NCBI RefSeq assembly: GCF_014195585.1
Contig: NZ_JACICA010000008.1
Location: forward strand, 46,416-110,415
DNA from: Alloprevotella rava
GTDB taxonomy: Bacteria; Bacteroidota; Bacteroidia; Bacteroidales; Bacteroidaceae
Direction of reading: 5' to 3'
DNA length: 64,000 nucleotides
This document shows positions 44,390-54,200 of this stretch, in pieces. A program made the translations under genes and the position numbers. Below the pieces are notes generated by a model. It searched no databases. It was not told the DNA's origin and saw only the letters and a list, made by a program, of their open reading frames with translations. How positions within the stretch are numbered: position 1 is the first letter of the stretch; every line of letters starts with the position of its first letter.

Positions 44390-45538
44390 TTACTCTGAAA
44401 TAATACTATTAGGTAGTGGACGACAATTATATTGACTGGCCATAATTTCCCCATAGGCACCAGCAGAACGAAAGGCAATCAAATCTCCACGTTTTCCTTC
44501 TGGCATATTGAAGTCTTTTATAAATACGTCACTGCTTTCACAAATAGGCCCTACGATATCATATTTTTCCACCTTTTGTGCAGTTGTTGTAAGATTTTGT
44601 ACAAGATGAAATGCATCATACATAGCTGGGCGTATGAGGTCAGTAAAACCTGCATCAAGTATTATAAATTTTTTGTGGTGTCCTCCTTTAATATATAGGA
44701 TTCTACTGATCAAAGTTCCACATTGTGCAACTATGCTACGGCCTAATTCAAAATGTACCTGTTGTCCTGATCGTAATTTGAGATGTTGACGAAATGTATT
44801 TACGTATTTTTTGAAGTCTGGAATAAGGTGCTCATCAGGATGTTCGTAGTCAACCCCTAATCCTCCTCCAACATTTATACTTGAAGTTTTTATACTCTCC
44901 GCATCTAATTGGTCTTGAAGTTCGTTAATGCGTTCTGATAAAACAGCAAAGGAGGAGCAGTCAAGAATTTGGCTGCCAATATGAAAATGTAGCCCCATAT
45001 AATTTATATAGGGAAGGGATTTGGCCTCTTTTACAGCAGAGACCATATCTTCCATCGCTATTCCAAATTTGTTTTCGTTGAGTCCTGTTGTAATTTTTGC
45101 GTTAGTATGTGCATCTATATTAGGAGTAATTCTGAATGCAATATTTGCTCTTACTCTTAGCTCTGCAGCTAAGTCATTAATGACATATAACTCAGGAATA
45201 CTTTCTACATTAAAACAGCTAATTTGTGCTTCTAAAGCAAGCTTTATTTCCCAATCGGCCTTCCCAACTCCTGCAAAGACAATGCTGGAAGCTGGAAAAC
45301 CTGCAGCTAGAGCTGCTTTAATTTCTCCACCACTTACACAATCAGCTCCAAGTCCAGATAGGCTAATCTGTTTTAGAATTTTGGGATTAGTATTGGCTTT
45401 AATAGCATAATGTAGGTGGTAGTTATCATATTCCTCTACCGCTCTTTTAGCTGCCTCTAAAGTGTTTTGGAGAATCCTTAAATCGTAGTAGTAGAAAGGA
45501 GTTGTTTGTTGCTGAAACCGATCTATAGGGAATTGCAT
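44390..45538 (-). CDS. lysA: Diaminopimelate decarboxylase
   Basis: LysA makes L-lysine from meso-DAP with PLP. 382 residues, somewhat shorter than the common 415 but with all landmarks: PLP Lys47 in HYAIKANTNP, GGEIKAALAAGF, HFHIGSQILD, the phosphate-binding SINVGGGLGVDY, the substrate loop GPICESSDVF and the C-terminal AGAYGEIMASQYNCRP. Third gene of ftsE-lysC-lysA, 13 bases after lysC. Confidence 0.96.
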   Translation of the reverse strand: MQFPIDRFQQQTTPFYYYDLRILQNTLEAAKRAVEEYDNYHLHYAIKANTNPKILKQISLSGLGADCVSGGEIKAALAAGFPASSIVFAGVGKADWEIKLALEAQISCFNVESIPELYVINDLAAELRVRANIAFRITPNIDAHTNAKITTGLNENKFGIAMEDMVSAVKEAKSLPYINYMGLHFHIGSQILDCSSFAVLSERINELQDQLDAESIKTSSINVGGGLGVDYEHPDEHLIPDFKKYVNTFRQHLKLRSGQQVHFELGRSIVAQCGTLISRILYIKGGHHKKFIILDAGFTDLIRPAMYDAFHLVQNLTTTAQKVEKYDIVGPICESSDVFIKDFNMPEGKRGDLIAFRSAGAYGEIMASQYNCRPLPNSIISE

Positions 45539-45551
45539 ATCTTATGGCTTG

Positions 45552-46862
45552 TCAATTAAAGAGTTTAGCACTAAGAGCAATCAGTGCATTTTTCTTATCT
45601 TGCTCACGCACAAGGAAAGATATATTGTGATTGGAGCCGCCATAACTGATCATACGTACAGGAATATTAGCCATTGCTTCAGAAACACGGGATTCAAAAC
45701 CAATGTTCCCCCAGCGTAGATCACCAACTATACAAATAATGCACATATCTTCATCCACTTCGACAGTTCCGTATTTCTTAAGTTCTTCAATAATTTGCGT
45801 CAGTTGGCTTTTGTTGTCAATACTCAAAGAGACGCCAACTTCAGATGTTGTAATCATATCGATGCTAGTCTTATGGATTTCAAAGATTTCAAAAACTTTT
45901 GAAAGGAAACCAGTAGCGAGTAACATGCGTGAGCTGACAATCTTGATAGCGGTAATGTTATCTTTTGCAGCGACTGCCTTAATTTTATTAGGCATCATAT
46001 CATTATTGATGACTGTTCCTGGAGCCTTGGGATTCATTGTGTTCAGCAATTTTACAGGAACACCTGCATAGCGAGCAGGTTGAATACATGTGGGATGGAG
46101 AATTTTTGCCCCAAAATATGCTAATTCGGCTGCTTCTTCAAAATTGAGTTGGCGGACAGCTTCGGTCTTTTCTACAACTCGAGGGTCATTGTTGTGCATA
46201 CCATCGATGTCTGTCCAAATCTGAATTTCTTCAGCTTTCAGTCCTGCACCAATGAGGCACGCAGTATAGTCTGAACCGCCACGCAGCAAGTTATCTATCT
46301 CACCTATTGCATTGCGAGCAATGAATCCTTGAGTAATGTAAAGGTCCGCAGGATTTGCTTGGAGGAGTTCGCTCAAATGCTCTTTAATATAAGGAAGGTC
46401 TGGCTCACCATTTTCACTAAGTCGCATATAAGATAGTGCAGGGAGAAGTTTTACTTTAACTCCTTGTTCAGCAAGGTAGTTAGTAACCATATTGGTACTA
46501 ATAATTTCACCTTGTGCAACAATTGTTTTTTCTACGGTATCAGAGAAAGAAACGCTTGCAAACGAATGAAGAAGGGTAAATTCCTCATCAAGAAAACTCA
46601 GAGTTCGTTGTTTCCATTCTCCAGAAGAGTAGAGATCTTCTATATGCTGTGCATATTTGGAGCGCAGTTGGTTGATGACTCCACTAGCTGCTTCTGGATT
46701 TCCTTTTTTGAAATAATCGGCAATTTCAACCAAGCTATTTGTTGTTCCAGACATTGCTGATAATACTATAATATTTCCTTTCTCTTGCGTAATGAGGCTG
46801 CATACTTCTTTCATTCGCTGCGGGGTTCCTACTGAGGTGCCGCCAAATTTCTGTATTTTCAT
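45552..46862 (-). CDS. lysC: Aspartokinase
   Basis: Catalyses ATP-dependent phosphorylation of aspartate, the first step to lysine, threonine, methionine and DAP. 436 residues, monofunctional (no homoserine dehydrogenase). Kinase domain: MKIQKFGGTSVGTPQRMK, LLRGGSDYTACLIGAGLKA, IWTDIDGMHNNDPRVV. Two C-terminal ACT domains from about 295 (ITAIKIVSSRMLLATGFLSKVFEIF; SIDMITTSEVGVSLSI) probably bind lysine for feedback. Ten bases after ftsE and 13 before lysA. Confidence 0.97.
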   Translation of the reverse strand: MKIQKFGGTSVGTPQRMKEVCSLITQEKGNIIVLSAMSGTTNSLVEIADYFKKGNPEAASGVINQLRSKYAQHIEDLYSSGEWKQRTLSFLDEEFTLLHSFASVSFSDTVEKTIVAQGEIISTNMVTNYLAEQGVKVKLLPALSYMRLSENGEPDLPYIKEHLSELLQANPADLYITQGFIARNAIGEIDNLLRGGSDYTACLIGAGLKAEEIQIWTDIDGMHNNDPRVVEKTEAVRQLNFEEAAELAYFGAKILHPTCIQPARYAGVPVKLLNTMNPKAPGTVINNDMMPNKIKAVAAKDNITAIKIVSSRMLLATGFLSKVFEIFEIHKTSIDMITTSEVGVSLSIDNKSQLTQIIEELKKYGTVEVDEDMCIICIVGDLRWGNIGFESRVSEAMANIPVRMISYGGSNHNISFLVREQDKKNALIALSAKLFN

Positions 46863-46871
46863 AATTCTGTT

Positions 46872-47579
46872 TTAATCTAATTCAATGGGAGTATTGTATT
46901 CGTTACTCACGTCTTTAATTGAAGTTCCTTCTATCCGGTATACAATACCAGGAAAGCGTCCGAGGTAGTTAAGATTGTGGGTAACCATTAAGACAGTGGT
47001 TCCTTGTTCACGGACGTCTCTCAGAAGTTGTACAATTCTATAGCCTGTATCTTGGTCAAGGTTACCTGTTGGCTCGTCAGCTAGGATGATACGCGGCTTA
47101 TTAAGAAGTGCACGAGCTATACTAATACGTTGCTGTTCACCACCAGATAGTTCATGTGGAAATTTATCTTTCTTATCAATGAGTTTTACTAGATTAAGAA
47201 CTTCTCCTATGCGTTGGAGACGTTCGTCTTTTTTCTTCCATCCAGTGGCCCGAAGTACAAAATCAAGATTGTCGCCAACTGTTCTATCATGTAAGAGTTG
47301 GAAATCTTGAAAGACAATTCCTAATTGCCGACGTAGTTCAGGCAAGTGACTACTTTTTATGGTTGATAGATCAATATCTAAGATGTTGGAGATAACTTCT
47401 TCTGTGCTTGATTTAGTAATCGGAAGCTCACCATAAAGCGTTTTTAGCAAGGAACTTTTTCCTGAACCAACGCTGCCGGTGATATAGACAAACTCGCCTT
47501 CTTCTACATAGAATTCTACGTTTTTTATGAGTATTTTATCTCTGTGGGCAATATCTATATTTTTTAGTTCGATGAGCAT
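46872..47579 (-). CDS. ftsE: Cell-division ABC ATPase FtsE
   Basis: FtsE with FtsX regulates peptidoglycan hydrolases at the septum. 235 residues; Walker [17 protein letters not shown]-loop [16 protein letters not shown] (the LL.DRTV pattern is an FtsE trait), signature [15 protein letters not shown], Walker [13 protein letters not shown], switch MVTHN. ftsX is not adjacent. Being first in a transcript with lysC-lysA ties it to DAP supply for cell wall. Confidence 0.9.
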   Translation of the reverse strand: MLIELKNIDIAHRDKILIKNVEFYVEEGEFVYITGSVGSGKSSLLKTLYGELPITKSSTEEVISNILDIDLSTIKSSHLPELRRQLGIVFQDFQLLHDRTVGDNLDFVLRATGWKKKDERLQRIGEVLNLVKLIDKKDKFPHELSGGEQQRISIARALLNKPRIILADEPTGNLDQDTGYRIVQLLRDVREQGTTVLMVTHNLNYLGRFPGIVYRIEGTSIKDVSNEYNTPIELD

Positions 47580-47680
47580 AATATAGTTGTTTTTTGTTGT
47601 CTTATTTTTTAAGAATGTCTTTATTAGCCCTTCTCTAAGACGTATTGTTACTATTTATATGAGATATGATTGTAACTCCC

Positions 47681-50170
47681 TCATTTATTAATGATGCTTT
47701 TTTTCTCGTTTTTGTCAAAGCAGTCTCCGGGATAGAGAGAATTCCACCACTGGGGCTCATCTTTCAGCCACATGGCAAACCATGCGTTGATAATTTCCTG
47801 CCATGCCATTCGGCTCTTGAACTTACTGATGACATGATTTTCTCCATCAAAAGTGACATAAGCTGTTGGACGATTCAAAATTCGTAGAGCAGTATATAAT
47901 GCTTGACTTTGATTAGTAGGAACATTTGTGTCATCTGTTCCATGTAATAATAATAATGGAGTATGAATTTTGTCAGCATTATAGAGAGGACTGTGTTTTA
48001 CGAATAGGTCTGGATTAGACCAAGGGAAACTTCCATATTCAGCTGTCTCTCCGTAGGTGTACCCCCAGTAGCCACCGCCCCAATATGCCGTAATATCACT
48101 GATTCCGGCATGACTAATGGCTGTCGCAAATATATCCGTTTTTGTTTGTAAGTATTGTGTCATAAATCCTCCGTAAGATGCTCCCATACAACCTATTTTC
48201 TTTGGGTTAACGAAAGAATGTTCAGTGCAGAATTTTTTTACACCTTCAATAATGTCATCACTGCTCTCATCGCCCCACGTATTCACATGGCGAGCTGCAA
48301 ACTCTTGACCGAATCCAGTTGCACCACTGGGCTCAAGAATAAGTACGATATAACCCTGACTTGTTAGAGCAGAGAGAGGCCAAAAACCTTCAAGATTCTT
48401 ACTAGTTGGAGAGCACCCTCCGTAATAATAAACAATCATTGGATACTTCTTTGACGCATCAAAATTTGCGGGGAGATAGTAGAAGTTATGAATAGTATCT
48501 CCACGCGAGGCTTTGAAGTTCCAATCGATGCATTTAGGTAGTGCTACATCTTTCATCTCTTTTTCGAAGTTGATCTCACCAATTTTATTCATCTTTTGTC
48601 CTGCAATACCAAGGTACATTTGGCGCGCAATCTCTCCGCTTTGCCCCGTGACAAGTAGCAAAGGTTTACTACTATTTTCAGCAAAAGAGTATTGTTGAAC
48701 GTTTGTGATGGGGAGATTTAGTCGTTCTACTTTTTGTGTTTTTGGATTGAGACAAAAAAGTGAAACATTAAATCCATCTTCTGTATTAAAATAAATCTTT
48801 CCATCGCCTCTTAACCATTGGTAGTTCTTTACGTTGGGTTTGAAGTTTTTTAGTAGAGGAGTTACTTTTCGGCTTGCAATATCATAAAGATAAAGACGAT
48901 AGTCAAAAGAGTTTGGGATTTGATCGGGTTTTACTTCACATCCTATCTTGTTAAAGGACCAAGGAGAGGCTTTGACAAGAAGTTGTTGACCATCTGGAGA
49001 ATAACTAGCAGAAGAGATAAAAGGTTGTTCGCTGATAAGGGTGTCGACTTTTAATGTTTGAACCTCCATCTCCAGAATTGTCTTCGTATCAAAAGGCCTC
49101 TTACTGGGCGTCATTTTGTTCCACGCAAAGAGAATTTTCTTACCATCTGATGAGATGTTGTAAAGATTTACACTGCGATCACCAAACGTAAGACGTTGCA
49201 TTTGTTTTGTCTTTAGGTTGTACATAAATAGGTCTGATCGATCGCGCCAGCCTGGTATGCGGTCATCGGGATCTATGATGCGTTTAGTTCCTTCTAGATC
49301 AGTACTACCTTTTTGTTCTTTGTTATAGATGAGGTAGTCCATTGTTGGACTCAAGGTAAAATTGCCTTCTGGAATATTAGTGGCAATAAGTATTTCTTCA
49401 GAAGTTTCCAAATTGATACTAAAAAGATTTGTATTCCCTTTCTCATCTTTTCTTGTGGTGTATAGTTTATCTGTCGCTGGAATCCATTGCGGCATCACGA
49501 AATCATTGTATTGACGGATGATTTTCTGTGTCTTAGCTTCTTTTATGTAAGTCTTATAGGTGGCACTTCCGTCTTTGCGTGTATGATATATAGAGTAGGA
49601 GATATAGTGTCCATTTGGAGAAACAGATGCTCCCCAGTAGTGTGGTCCCAAGAGTATATCTTCTTGACTCCACAGATGTTTTCCTGGAGCGTTTACTTGT
49701 AATCCTTTTAGATCTTTACCCTCAATTTGTACAAAGAAAGAGTCTTTATTCGTCTTATTGGTAAGGCACAATAATTCAATAGTTGTATCTCCAGGCTTAA
49801 GTCGTAGAGAATTATTCGCTTCTTGACCATTAACATACGTTGTATGGTAAGCGAGAGTTCTGACGTTTAGCTTTGCGGAAATAAATCTGTCTGTTCTTAA
49901 TTTAAAGCGCAGGACACGCATTGTAGGAGCTTCAGCAGCAAGCGCAGCACCTCTATGGATTGTTCCCATAGATTTCTCTTGTAAGAGGGCTGTGTTGTTA
50001 TTGAAGAACTCTTGTTGATTGAAAGTCTGACCTTTTTGGTTCTTTTCCGATACGATATAAGGAGAGGAAAATGTTACTGGCCCAACCATTTCTGCCTGCT
50101 TCACTTCAATGGTGTCTGCAAAGGATGTAAGGGGAGTAGCCAGTAGGAGAGTTGCAAGAAAATGTTTCAT
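47681..50170 (-). CDS. S9-family prolyl-oligopeptidase-type peptidase
   Basis: 829 residues: signal peptide ([15 protein letters not shown]), a seven-bladed-propeller-like N-terminal region (about 150-550, strand repeats with [14 protein letters not shown] and [12 protein letters not shown]) and a C-terminal alpha/beta hydrolase with Ser665 in [10 protein letters not shown], Asp in HGTDDTNVP and His in FDGENHVIS. Such enzymes (DPP-like or acylaminoacyl peptidases) cleave short peptides in the periplasm of Bacteroidetes that live on peptides. The ATG overlaps the lptB stop by four bases. Confidence 0.94.
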   Translation of the reverse strand: MKHFLATLLLATPLTSFADTIEVKQAEMVGPVTFSSPYIVSEKNQKGQTFNQQEFFNNNTALLQEKSMGTIHRGAALAAEAPTMRVLRFKLRTDRFISAKLNVRTLAYHTTYVNGQEANNSLRLKPGDTTIELLCLTNKTNKDSFFVQIEGKDLKGLQVNAPGKHLWSQEDILLGPHYWGASVSPNGHYISYSIYHTRKDGSATYKTYIKEAKTQKIIRQYNDFVMPQWIPATDKLYTTRKDEKGNTNLFSINLETSEEILIATNIPEGNFTLSPTMDYLIYNKEQKGSTDLEGTKRIIDPDDRIPGWRDRSDLFMYNLKTKQMQRLTFGDRSVNLYNISSDGKKILFAWNKMTPSKRPFDTKTILEMEVQTLKVDTLISEQPFISSASYSPDGQQLLVKASPWSFNKIGCEVKPDQIPNSFDYRLYLYDIASRKVTPLLKNFKPNVKNYQWLRGDGKIYFNTEDGFNVSLFCLNPKTQKVERLNLPITNVQQYSFAENSSKPLLLVTGQSGEIARQMYLGIAGQKMNKIGEINFEKEMKDVALPKCIDWNFKASRGDTIHNFYYLPANFDASKKYPMIVYYYGGCSPTSKNLEGFWPLSALTSQGYIVLILEPSGATGFGQEFAARHVNTWGDESSDDIIEGVKKFCTEHSFVNPKKIGCMGASYGGFMTQYLQTKTDIFATAISHAGISDITAYWGGGYWGYTYGETAEYGSFPWSNPDLFVKHSPLYNADKIHTPLLLLHGTDDTNVPTNQSQALYTALRILNRPTAYVTFDGENHVISKFKSRMAWQEIINAWFAMWLKDEPQWWNSLYPGDCFDKNEKKSIINK

Positions 50171-50991
50171 ATCTTTTGTTCCTTTTGTTCTCGCTGTTCT
50201 TCCATTAGTTGGAAGTCTTTTTTGCGTAATTTGAATGAATTGGTAAGATATTTGTCGCGAACTGTTTGATTGCTCGCTAATTCTTCAGGAGTACCGTGGA
50301 AGAGAATACGTCCCTCGAATAGCAAATACGCTCTATCTGTGATGCAGAGAGTTTCTTCTACGTTGTGGTCTGTAATAAGAATACCGATATGTTTATCCTT
50401 CAGTTTCCAAACAATATACTGAATGTCTTCAACAGCAATTGGATCGACGCCAGCAAAAGGTTCATCAAGCATAATGAATTTTGGGTCGATGGCCAGACAG
50501 CGAGCAATCTCTGTTCTGCGCCGCTCACCTCCCGATAATTGATTACCATGATTCTTTCGAACTTTTTGGAGGCGGAATTCAGAAATAAGACTTTCCAATT
50601 TTTCTTTTCTGTATTCTAGAGGCTGACCTGTCATTTCCAAAACTGACATGATATTGTCTTCAACGCTCATAGTGCGAAACACACTAGCTTCTTGGGCCAA
50701 ATAACCAATACCATAACGTGCTCGTTTATAGACAGGATATGTTGTGATATCGTGCTTGTTTAGGTAAATATGCCCTGCGTTCGGAACAACCAATCCCGTA
50801 GTCATGTAGAACGATGTCGTTTTACCTGCTCCATTCGGGCCAAGAAGACCTACAATTTCGCCTTGGTGTACTTCAAAAGAGACACCATTAACGACCGTTC
50901 GTTTTCCATATTTCTTCACCAAGTGTTCAGAGCGAAGAATCATGCTGTCGTTTTGTGCTAGTTGGTCAAGATCTTTTTGAATATCATTCAT
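50167..50991 (-). CDS. lptB: LPS export ABC ATPase LptB
   Basis: LptB powers extraction of LPS from the inner membrane by LptFG. 274 residues from ATG 50991; the conserved part begins at residue 17 ([18 protein letters not shown]), so ATG 50943 is an alternative. Walker [18 protein letters not shown]-loop [13 protein letters not shown] (typical of LptB), signature [16 protein letters not shown], Walker [14 protein letters not shown] and switch [10 protein letters not shown] are intact. It carries a Gln/Glu/Lys tail. It is the first gene of a two-gene unit with the S9 peptidase. Confidence 0.95.
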   Translation of the reverse strand: MNDIQKDLDQLAQNDSMILRSEHLVKKYGKRTVVNGVSFEVHQGEIVGLLGPNGAGKTTSFYMTTGLVVPNAGHIYLNKHDITTYPVYKRARYGIGYLAQEASVFRTMSVEDNIMSVLEMTGQPLEYRKEKLESLISEFRLQKVRKNHGNQLSGGERRRTEIARCLAIDPKFIMLDEPFAGVDPIAVEDIQYIVWKLKDKHIGILITDHNVEETLCITDRAYLLFEGRILFHGTPEELASNQTVRDKYLTNSFKLRKKDFQLMEEQREQKEQKI

Positions 50992-51023
50992 ATAAAGAAA
51001 ATTTGTTGCGAAGTTAAAGAAAA

Positions 51024-51052
51024 ATCCCCGTCTTCAGAAAGAAAACGGGGAT
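51024..51052 (-). terminator. Terminator of the acyl ligase gene
   Basis: ATCCCCGT/ACGGGGAT, 8-bp GC-rich stem with a 13-base loop, then TTTTTCTTT on the minus strand. Confidence 0.85.
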
Positions 51053-51097
51053 AATAACATTATAATTTGTGGGTATTTATTCTTCGAAAGATGCTTT

Positions 51098-52771
51098 TTA
51101 GATTTCTGCATCTGCATAGAGGAAACGTTTGATACTACGTTTGGGCGTTTTTTCAAATTCCTCTTGATAAATTTTTATGCCGGAAAGTTGCTCGTAATTA
51201 TTTACAATGGAGTTCAATTCCTTTCTGTTTTGTTCCATTTGTGCTGCAAGCATTTCATCGTCCAAACCATCTTTTTGCGCTTCTTCGAAATCAGGATAGA
51301 CTAAACCGTAGAGTTTGTCACCTTTTTGAATTACGATGGATTCGCTTATATAGGGCAGTGTGTTTAGTTTATCCTCAATCTCTTCAGGATAGATGTTTTG
51401 TCCGCTTGAGCCAAGTAGCATATTTTTAGAGCGACCGCGGATGTATAAGAAACCATCTGCGTCAAGCACTCCTAAATCACCCGTATGGAACCAACCTTCA
51501 CTGTCAATGACTGCTTCTGTAGCTTCTTGGTTCTTATAATAGCCCAACATGACGTTAGCACCACGTACCATGATTTCGCCAACAACATTTTCTGAATCAG
51601 GACTATCAATCTTTATTTCCATGTGGGGGACAATGCGGCCACAAGACCCTAGTGGTAACTCCTTCCAATCTGCATATGAAATAATAGGGGCGCATTCGGT
51701 TGCACCATATCCCACAGTGTAATTAAAACCGATCTTATGGAGTAATTGTTCGATTTCGCTGTTAAAAGCAGCACCACCAATAATAATTTCATAGAAGTTT
51801 CCACCGAATGCATTGTATAGCTTTTCGCGGATCCTTTGACGAATCTTATCGCTGATAACAGGCAAGCGAAGTAGCAGTTTCATGCTAGGTGTTTGCAATT
51901 GTGGAAGTACAGCTTTACGGATAATCTTTTCGATGATAAGCGGAACACTGATGATTAAATCTGGCTTTACTTCTGCAAAAGCTTGGAAAATAATTTTGGG
52001 GGACGGTAGGCGCGTAAGGAAATATATATGTGTGCCACTCAATACTTCATAGAAGAATTCGAAAGACATACCATACATATGTGCCATCGGCAGGATACTA
52101 ATGATTTTTGAACCTGGTTTAATGATGTGTCCTAAGGCTTTTTCTGCAAAGTCCATATTAGACCACAATGCACGATAGGGAATCAATACACCTTTTGAAT
52201 TACTAGTTGTTCCGCTAGTGTAATTCAAAATAGCAAGTCGGTTGAGGTCATCGGCAGCTTTATATTTGACGTGTTCTGCACGGAAGTATTTGGGGTATTT
52301 TTCACCAAACATCTTGTTGAGCGTTTCACGTGCTTCAGTTAGTGATTCGCTGCGACTTACCAAAAGGCTATAGTCAGGGATATTGATTATACCTTCCAAT
52401 TTGGGCATCTCGTCTGCATTGATAGTTGGCCATACTTGATCGCCAACAAAGAGCAGTCTAGCATCAGAATGGTTAACTATATCATGAACCTGTGGCGCCT
52501 TAAATTCGTGAAGAATGGGGACGGCAACAGCTCCGTATGTTAGAACTGCTAGAAAAGCGCTAGCCCAAGCTGAACTATTGCGTCCGCAAAGAGCTATGTT
52601 GTCGCCTGGCTTAATGCCCGCATTTTCAAAAAGGATGTGGAGTTTCTCAATTTTTCTAGCAACATCGTGATATTGTAATGTGCTGCCTTGATAGTCGGTG
52701 AAAGCATCTCGATTCCAGTTGTCCTTAATGCTTTTCTCAATAAGTCCAACAAAGTCTTGATATTCAGTCAT
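51098..52771 (-). CDS. AMP-forming acyl-CoA ligase (FadD-like)
   Basis: 557 residues of the ANL superfamily, which activates fatty or aryl acids as acyl-AMP then acyl-CoA or acyl-ACP. Motifs: P-loop LNYTSGTTSNSKGV, PMAHMYGMSFEF, VGYGATECAPIIS, HTGDLGVLDADGFLYIRGRSKNM and a catalytic Lys in TPKRSIKRFL near the C-terminus. No export signal. It stands alone between terminators; a TACTTTTG box lies upstream at 52826-52833. Chain-length preference is not visible. Confidence 0.93.
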   Translation of the reverse strand: MTEYQDFVGLIEKSIKDNWNRDAFTDYQGSTLQYHDVARKIEKLHILFENAGIKPGDNIALCGRNSSAWASAFLAVLTYGAVAVPILHEFKAPQVHDIVNHSDARLLFVGDQVWPTINADEMPKLEGIINIPDYSLLVSRSESLTEARETLNKMFGEKYPKYFRAEHVKYKAADDLNRLAILNYTSGTTSNSKGVLIPYRALWSNMDFAEKALGHIIKPGSKIISILPMAHMYGMSFEFFYEVLSGTHIYFLTRLPSPKIIFQAFAEVKPDLIISVPLIIEKIIRKAVLPQLQTPSMKLLLRLPVISDKIRQRIREKLYNAFGGNFYEIIIGGAAFNSEIEQLLHKIGFNYTVGYGATECAPIISYADWKELPLGSCGRIVPHMEIKIDSPDSENVVGEIMVRGANVMLGYYKNQEATEAVIDSEGWFHTGDLGVLDADGFLYIRGRSKNMLLGSSGQNIYPEEIEDKLNTLPYISESIVIQKGDKLYGLVYPDFEEAQKDGLDDEMLAAQMEQNRKELNSIVNNYEQLSGIKIYQEEFEKTPKRSIKRFLYADAEI

Positions 52772-53059
52772 AGCTGTTTTGTAGAATTAAAACTATTTTT
52801 TTTGCTCATTGTGGTAATTTGTGTGCAAAAGTAGTGCTTTTTCTTTATTTATCAATAAAATATGTGGAATAATATAATTTTTAGCTTCTCGAGTCGTTGT
52901 TTTTTCTGGCTACAATGAACTTTCAGCAATTTTTATATGAATAAACTTCGGGATTACCTGAAGCATTTAGTCGTTTTGAGAGAAAATTCGATAAAACATT
53001 TAATTTATATGAAAAAAGAATAGGAGAATGAGGGAATAATGAAATAATCGATAGAAAAA
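52772..53059. other. Intergenic region between divergent ligase and muramidase genes
   Basis: About 290 AT-rich bases. The only readable sites are a minus-strand TACTTTTG at 52826-52833, probably the -7 box of the acyl ligase, and the promoter of the muramidase at its right edge. No gene, tRNA or repeat is seen. Confidence 0.6.
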
Positions 53060-53090
53060 TTTGTTTTGTATACTACATCTTGTAATTTTG
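53060..53090 (+). promoter_or_regulatory. Promoter of the muramidase gene
   Basis: TTTG (53060-53063), 19 bases, TAATTTTG (53083-53090): exact consensus. The predicted start, about 53094, is almost at ATG 53096. Confidence 0.75.
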
Positions 53091-53095
53091 CATTC

Positions 53096-54019
53096 ATGAG
53101 AAGAATTGTGTTTTTATTATTATTTTGCTTAGCTGCTTTCTATGCAAAGGCTCAAAATGAGGCTTATAGGCAATATATCAATACATTTAAGGGAGTTGCC
53201 ATTGAGCAGATGCGGCGCTATGGTATTCCTGCTAGTATTACTTTGGCTCAAGGTTTGTTGGAGAGCGGAGCTGGAACTAGTTTTTTAGCAATAACGGCTA
53301 ACAATCATTTTGGCATCAAGACAGGTGGCACATGGGACGGAGCTTTTGTATTTAAAGATGATGATAAACAAGGAGAACGTTTTAGAAAATATGAGAGTCC
53401 GCTACAGAGTTATGAGGATCATTCTTTGTTTTTATCTACGCGAAGTAGATATGCATCTCTTTTTCAGCTTGACAAACTTGATTATCAAGGTTGGGCGAGA
53501 GGCTTAAAGACTGCAGGGTATGCTACAAACCCGAAGTATGCTGATAAGTTGATAGGGTTGATTGATTTATACGATTTAACTCAATATGATCGTATGTCTT
53601 TTTCTGAACCACCTGTAGTTGTTGCAGATGAAGGCCCCCGTATATTCCCAACTGTAATAACTACAAATTCAACTGTAAGGATTATCCGCCAATGTAATGG
53701 GCTTCGCTATGTTGTGGCTAATGCTGATGATAGATTAGAACTCATTTCACAACAAACAGGCGTATCAGAACACCAACTTAAAAAGTTTAATGAATTACCA
53801 GGACACTATGTGTTAAAAGCTGGCGATATAATTTTTCTTGATAAGAAAGGCAAGCGTGCTGCAAGTGTATACAAAAATCGTCAGCACAAAGTACAAGCAG
53901 GAGAAAGTCTATATTCAATAGCCCAGCGTTATGGGGTTCAGCTGAAGTATCTCTATAAAATGAATAATTTTCCCTATTCTTATCAAGCAAGGGTGGGAGA
54001 TGAAATTCGTGTGTATTAA
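53096..54019 (+). CDS. Exported glucosaminidase-type muralytic enzyme with two LysM domains
   Basis: 307 residues from ATG 53096 (MRRIVFLLLFCLAAFYAKAQ signal peptide). A longer frame from ATG 53066 would run through the promoter, so I reject it. Residues 25-170 are a GH73-like glucosaminidase/muramidase domain with Glu56 in ITLAQGLLESGAGTS as the probable catalytic acid, followed by NNHFGIKTGG and SYEDHSLFLSTRSRY. Two LysM modules follow, a degenerate one (about 203-248) and a clear one (about 263-306, HKVQAGESLYSIAQRYG). It should bind and cut peptidoglycan in the periplasm. The mRNA may be leaderless. Confidence 0.93.
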   Translation: MRRIVFLLLFCLAAFYAKAQNEAYRQYINTFKGVAIEQMRRYGIPASITLAQGLLESGAGTSFLAITANNHFGIKTGGTWDGAFVFKDDDKQGERFRKYESPLQSYEDHSLFLSTRSRYASLFQLDKLDYQGWARGLKTAGYATNPKYADKLIGLIDLYDLTQYDRMSFSEPPVVVADEGPRIFPTVITTNSTVRIIRQCNGLRYVVANADDRLELISQQTGVSEHQLKKFNELPGHYVLKAGDIIFLDKKGKRAASVYKNRQHKVQAGESLYSIAQRYGVQLKYLYKMNNFPYSYQARVGDEIRVY

Positions 54020-54200
54020 GGTGGATTTTTTATGGAGTAATTCTTGTAGATTAAAATGTACTCAGAATACTACTCTCTCAAGGTCTACGGATTAGTAAAT
54101 ACATTGGAAATAAAAGATAATTTAACAAGACGGAGTGTAACTTTTATATAGTTCTCGCGTCTCCTTTTTAGATAAGAAAAGAATAAATAATAGCAAAATT

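Noticed and set aside
45021..45410. 129-codon plus-strand ORF inside lysA
   Set aside because: Antisense shadow of a well-supported gene.
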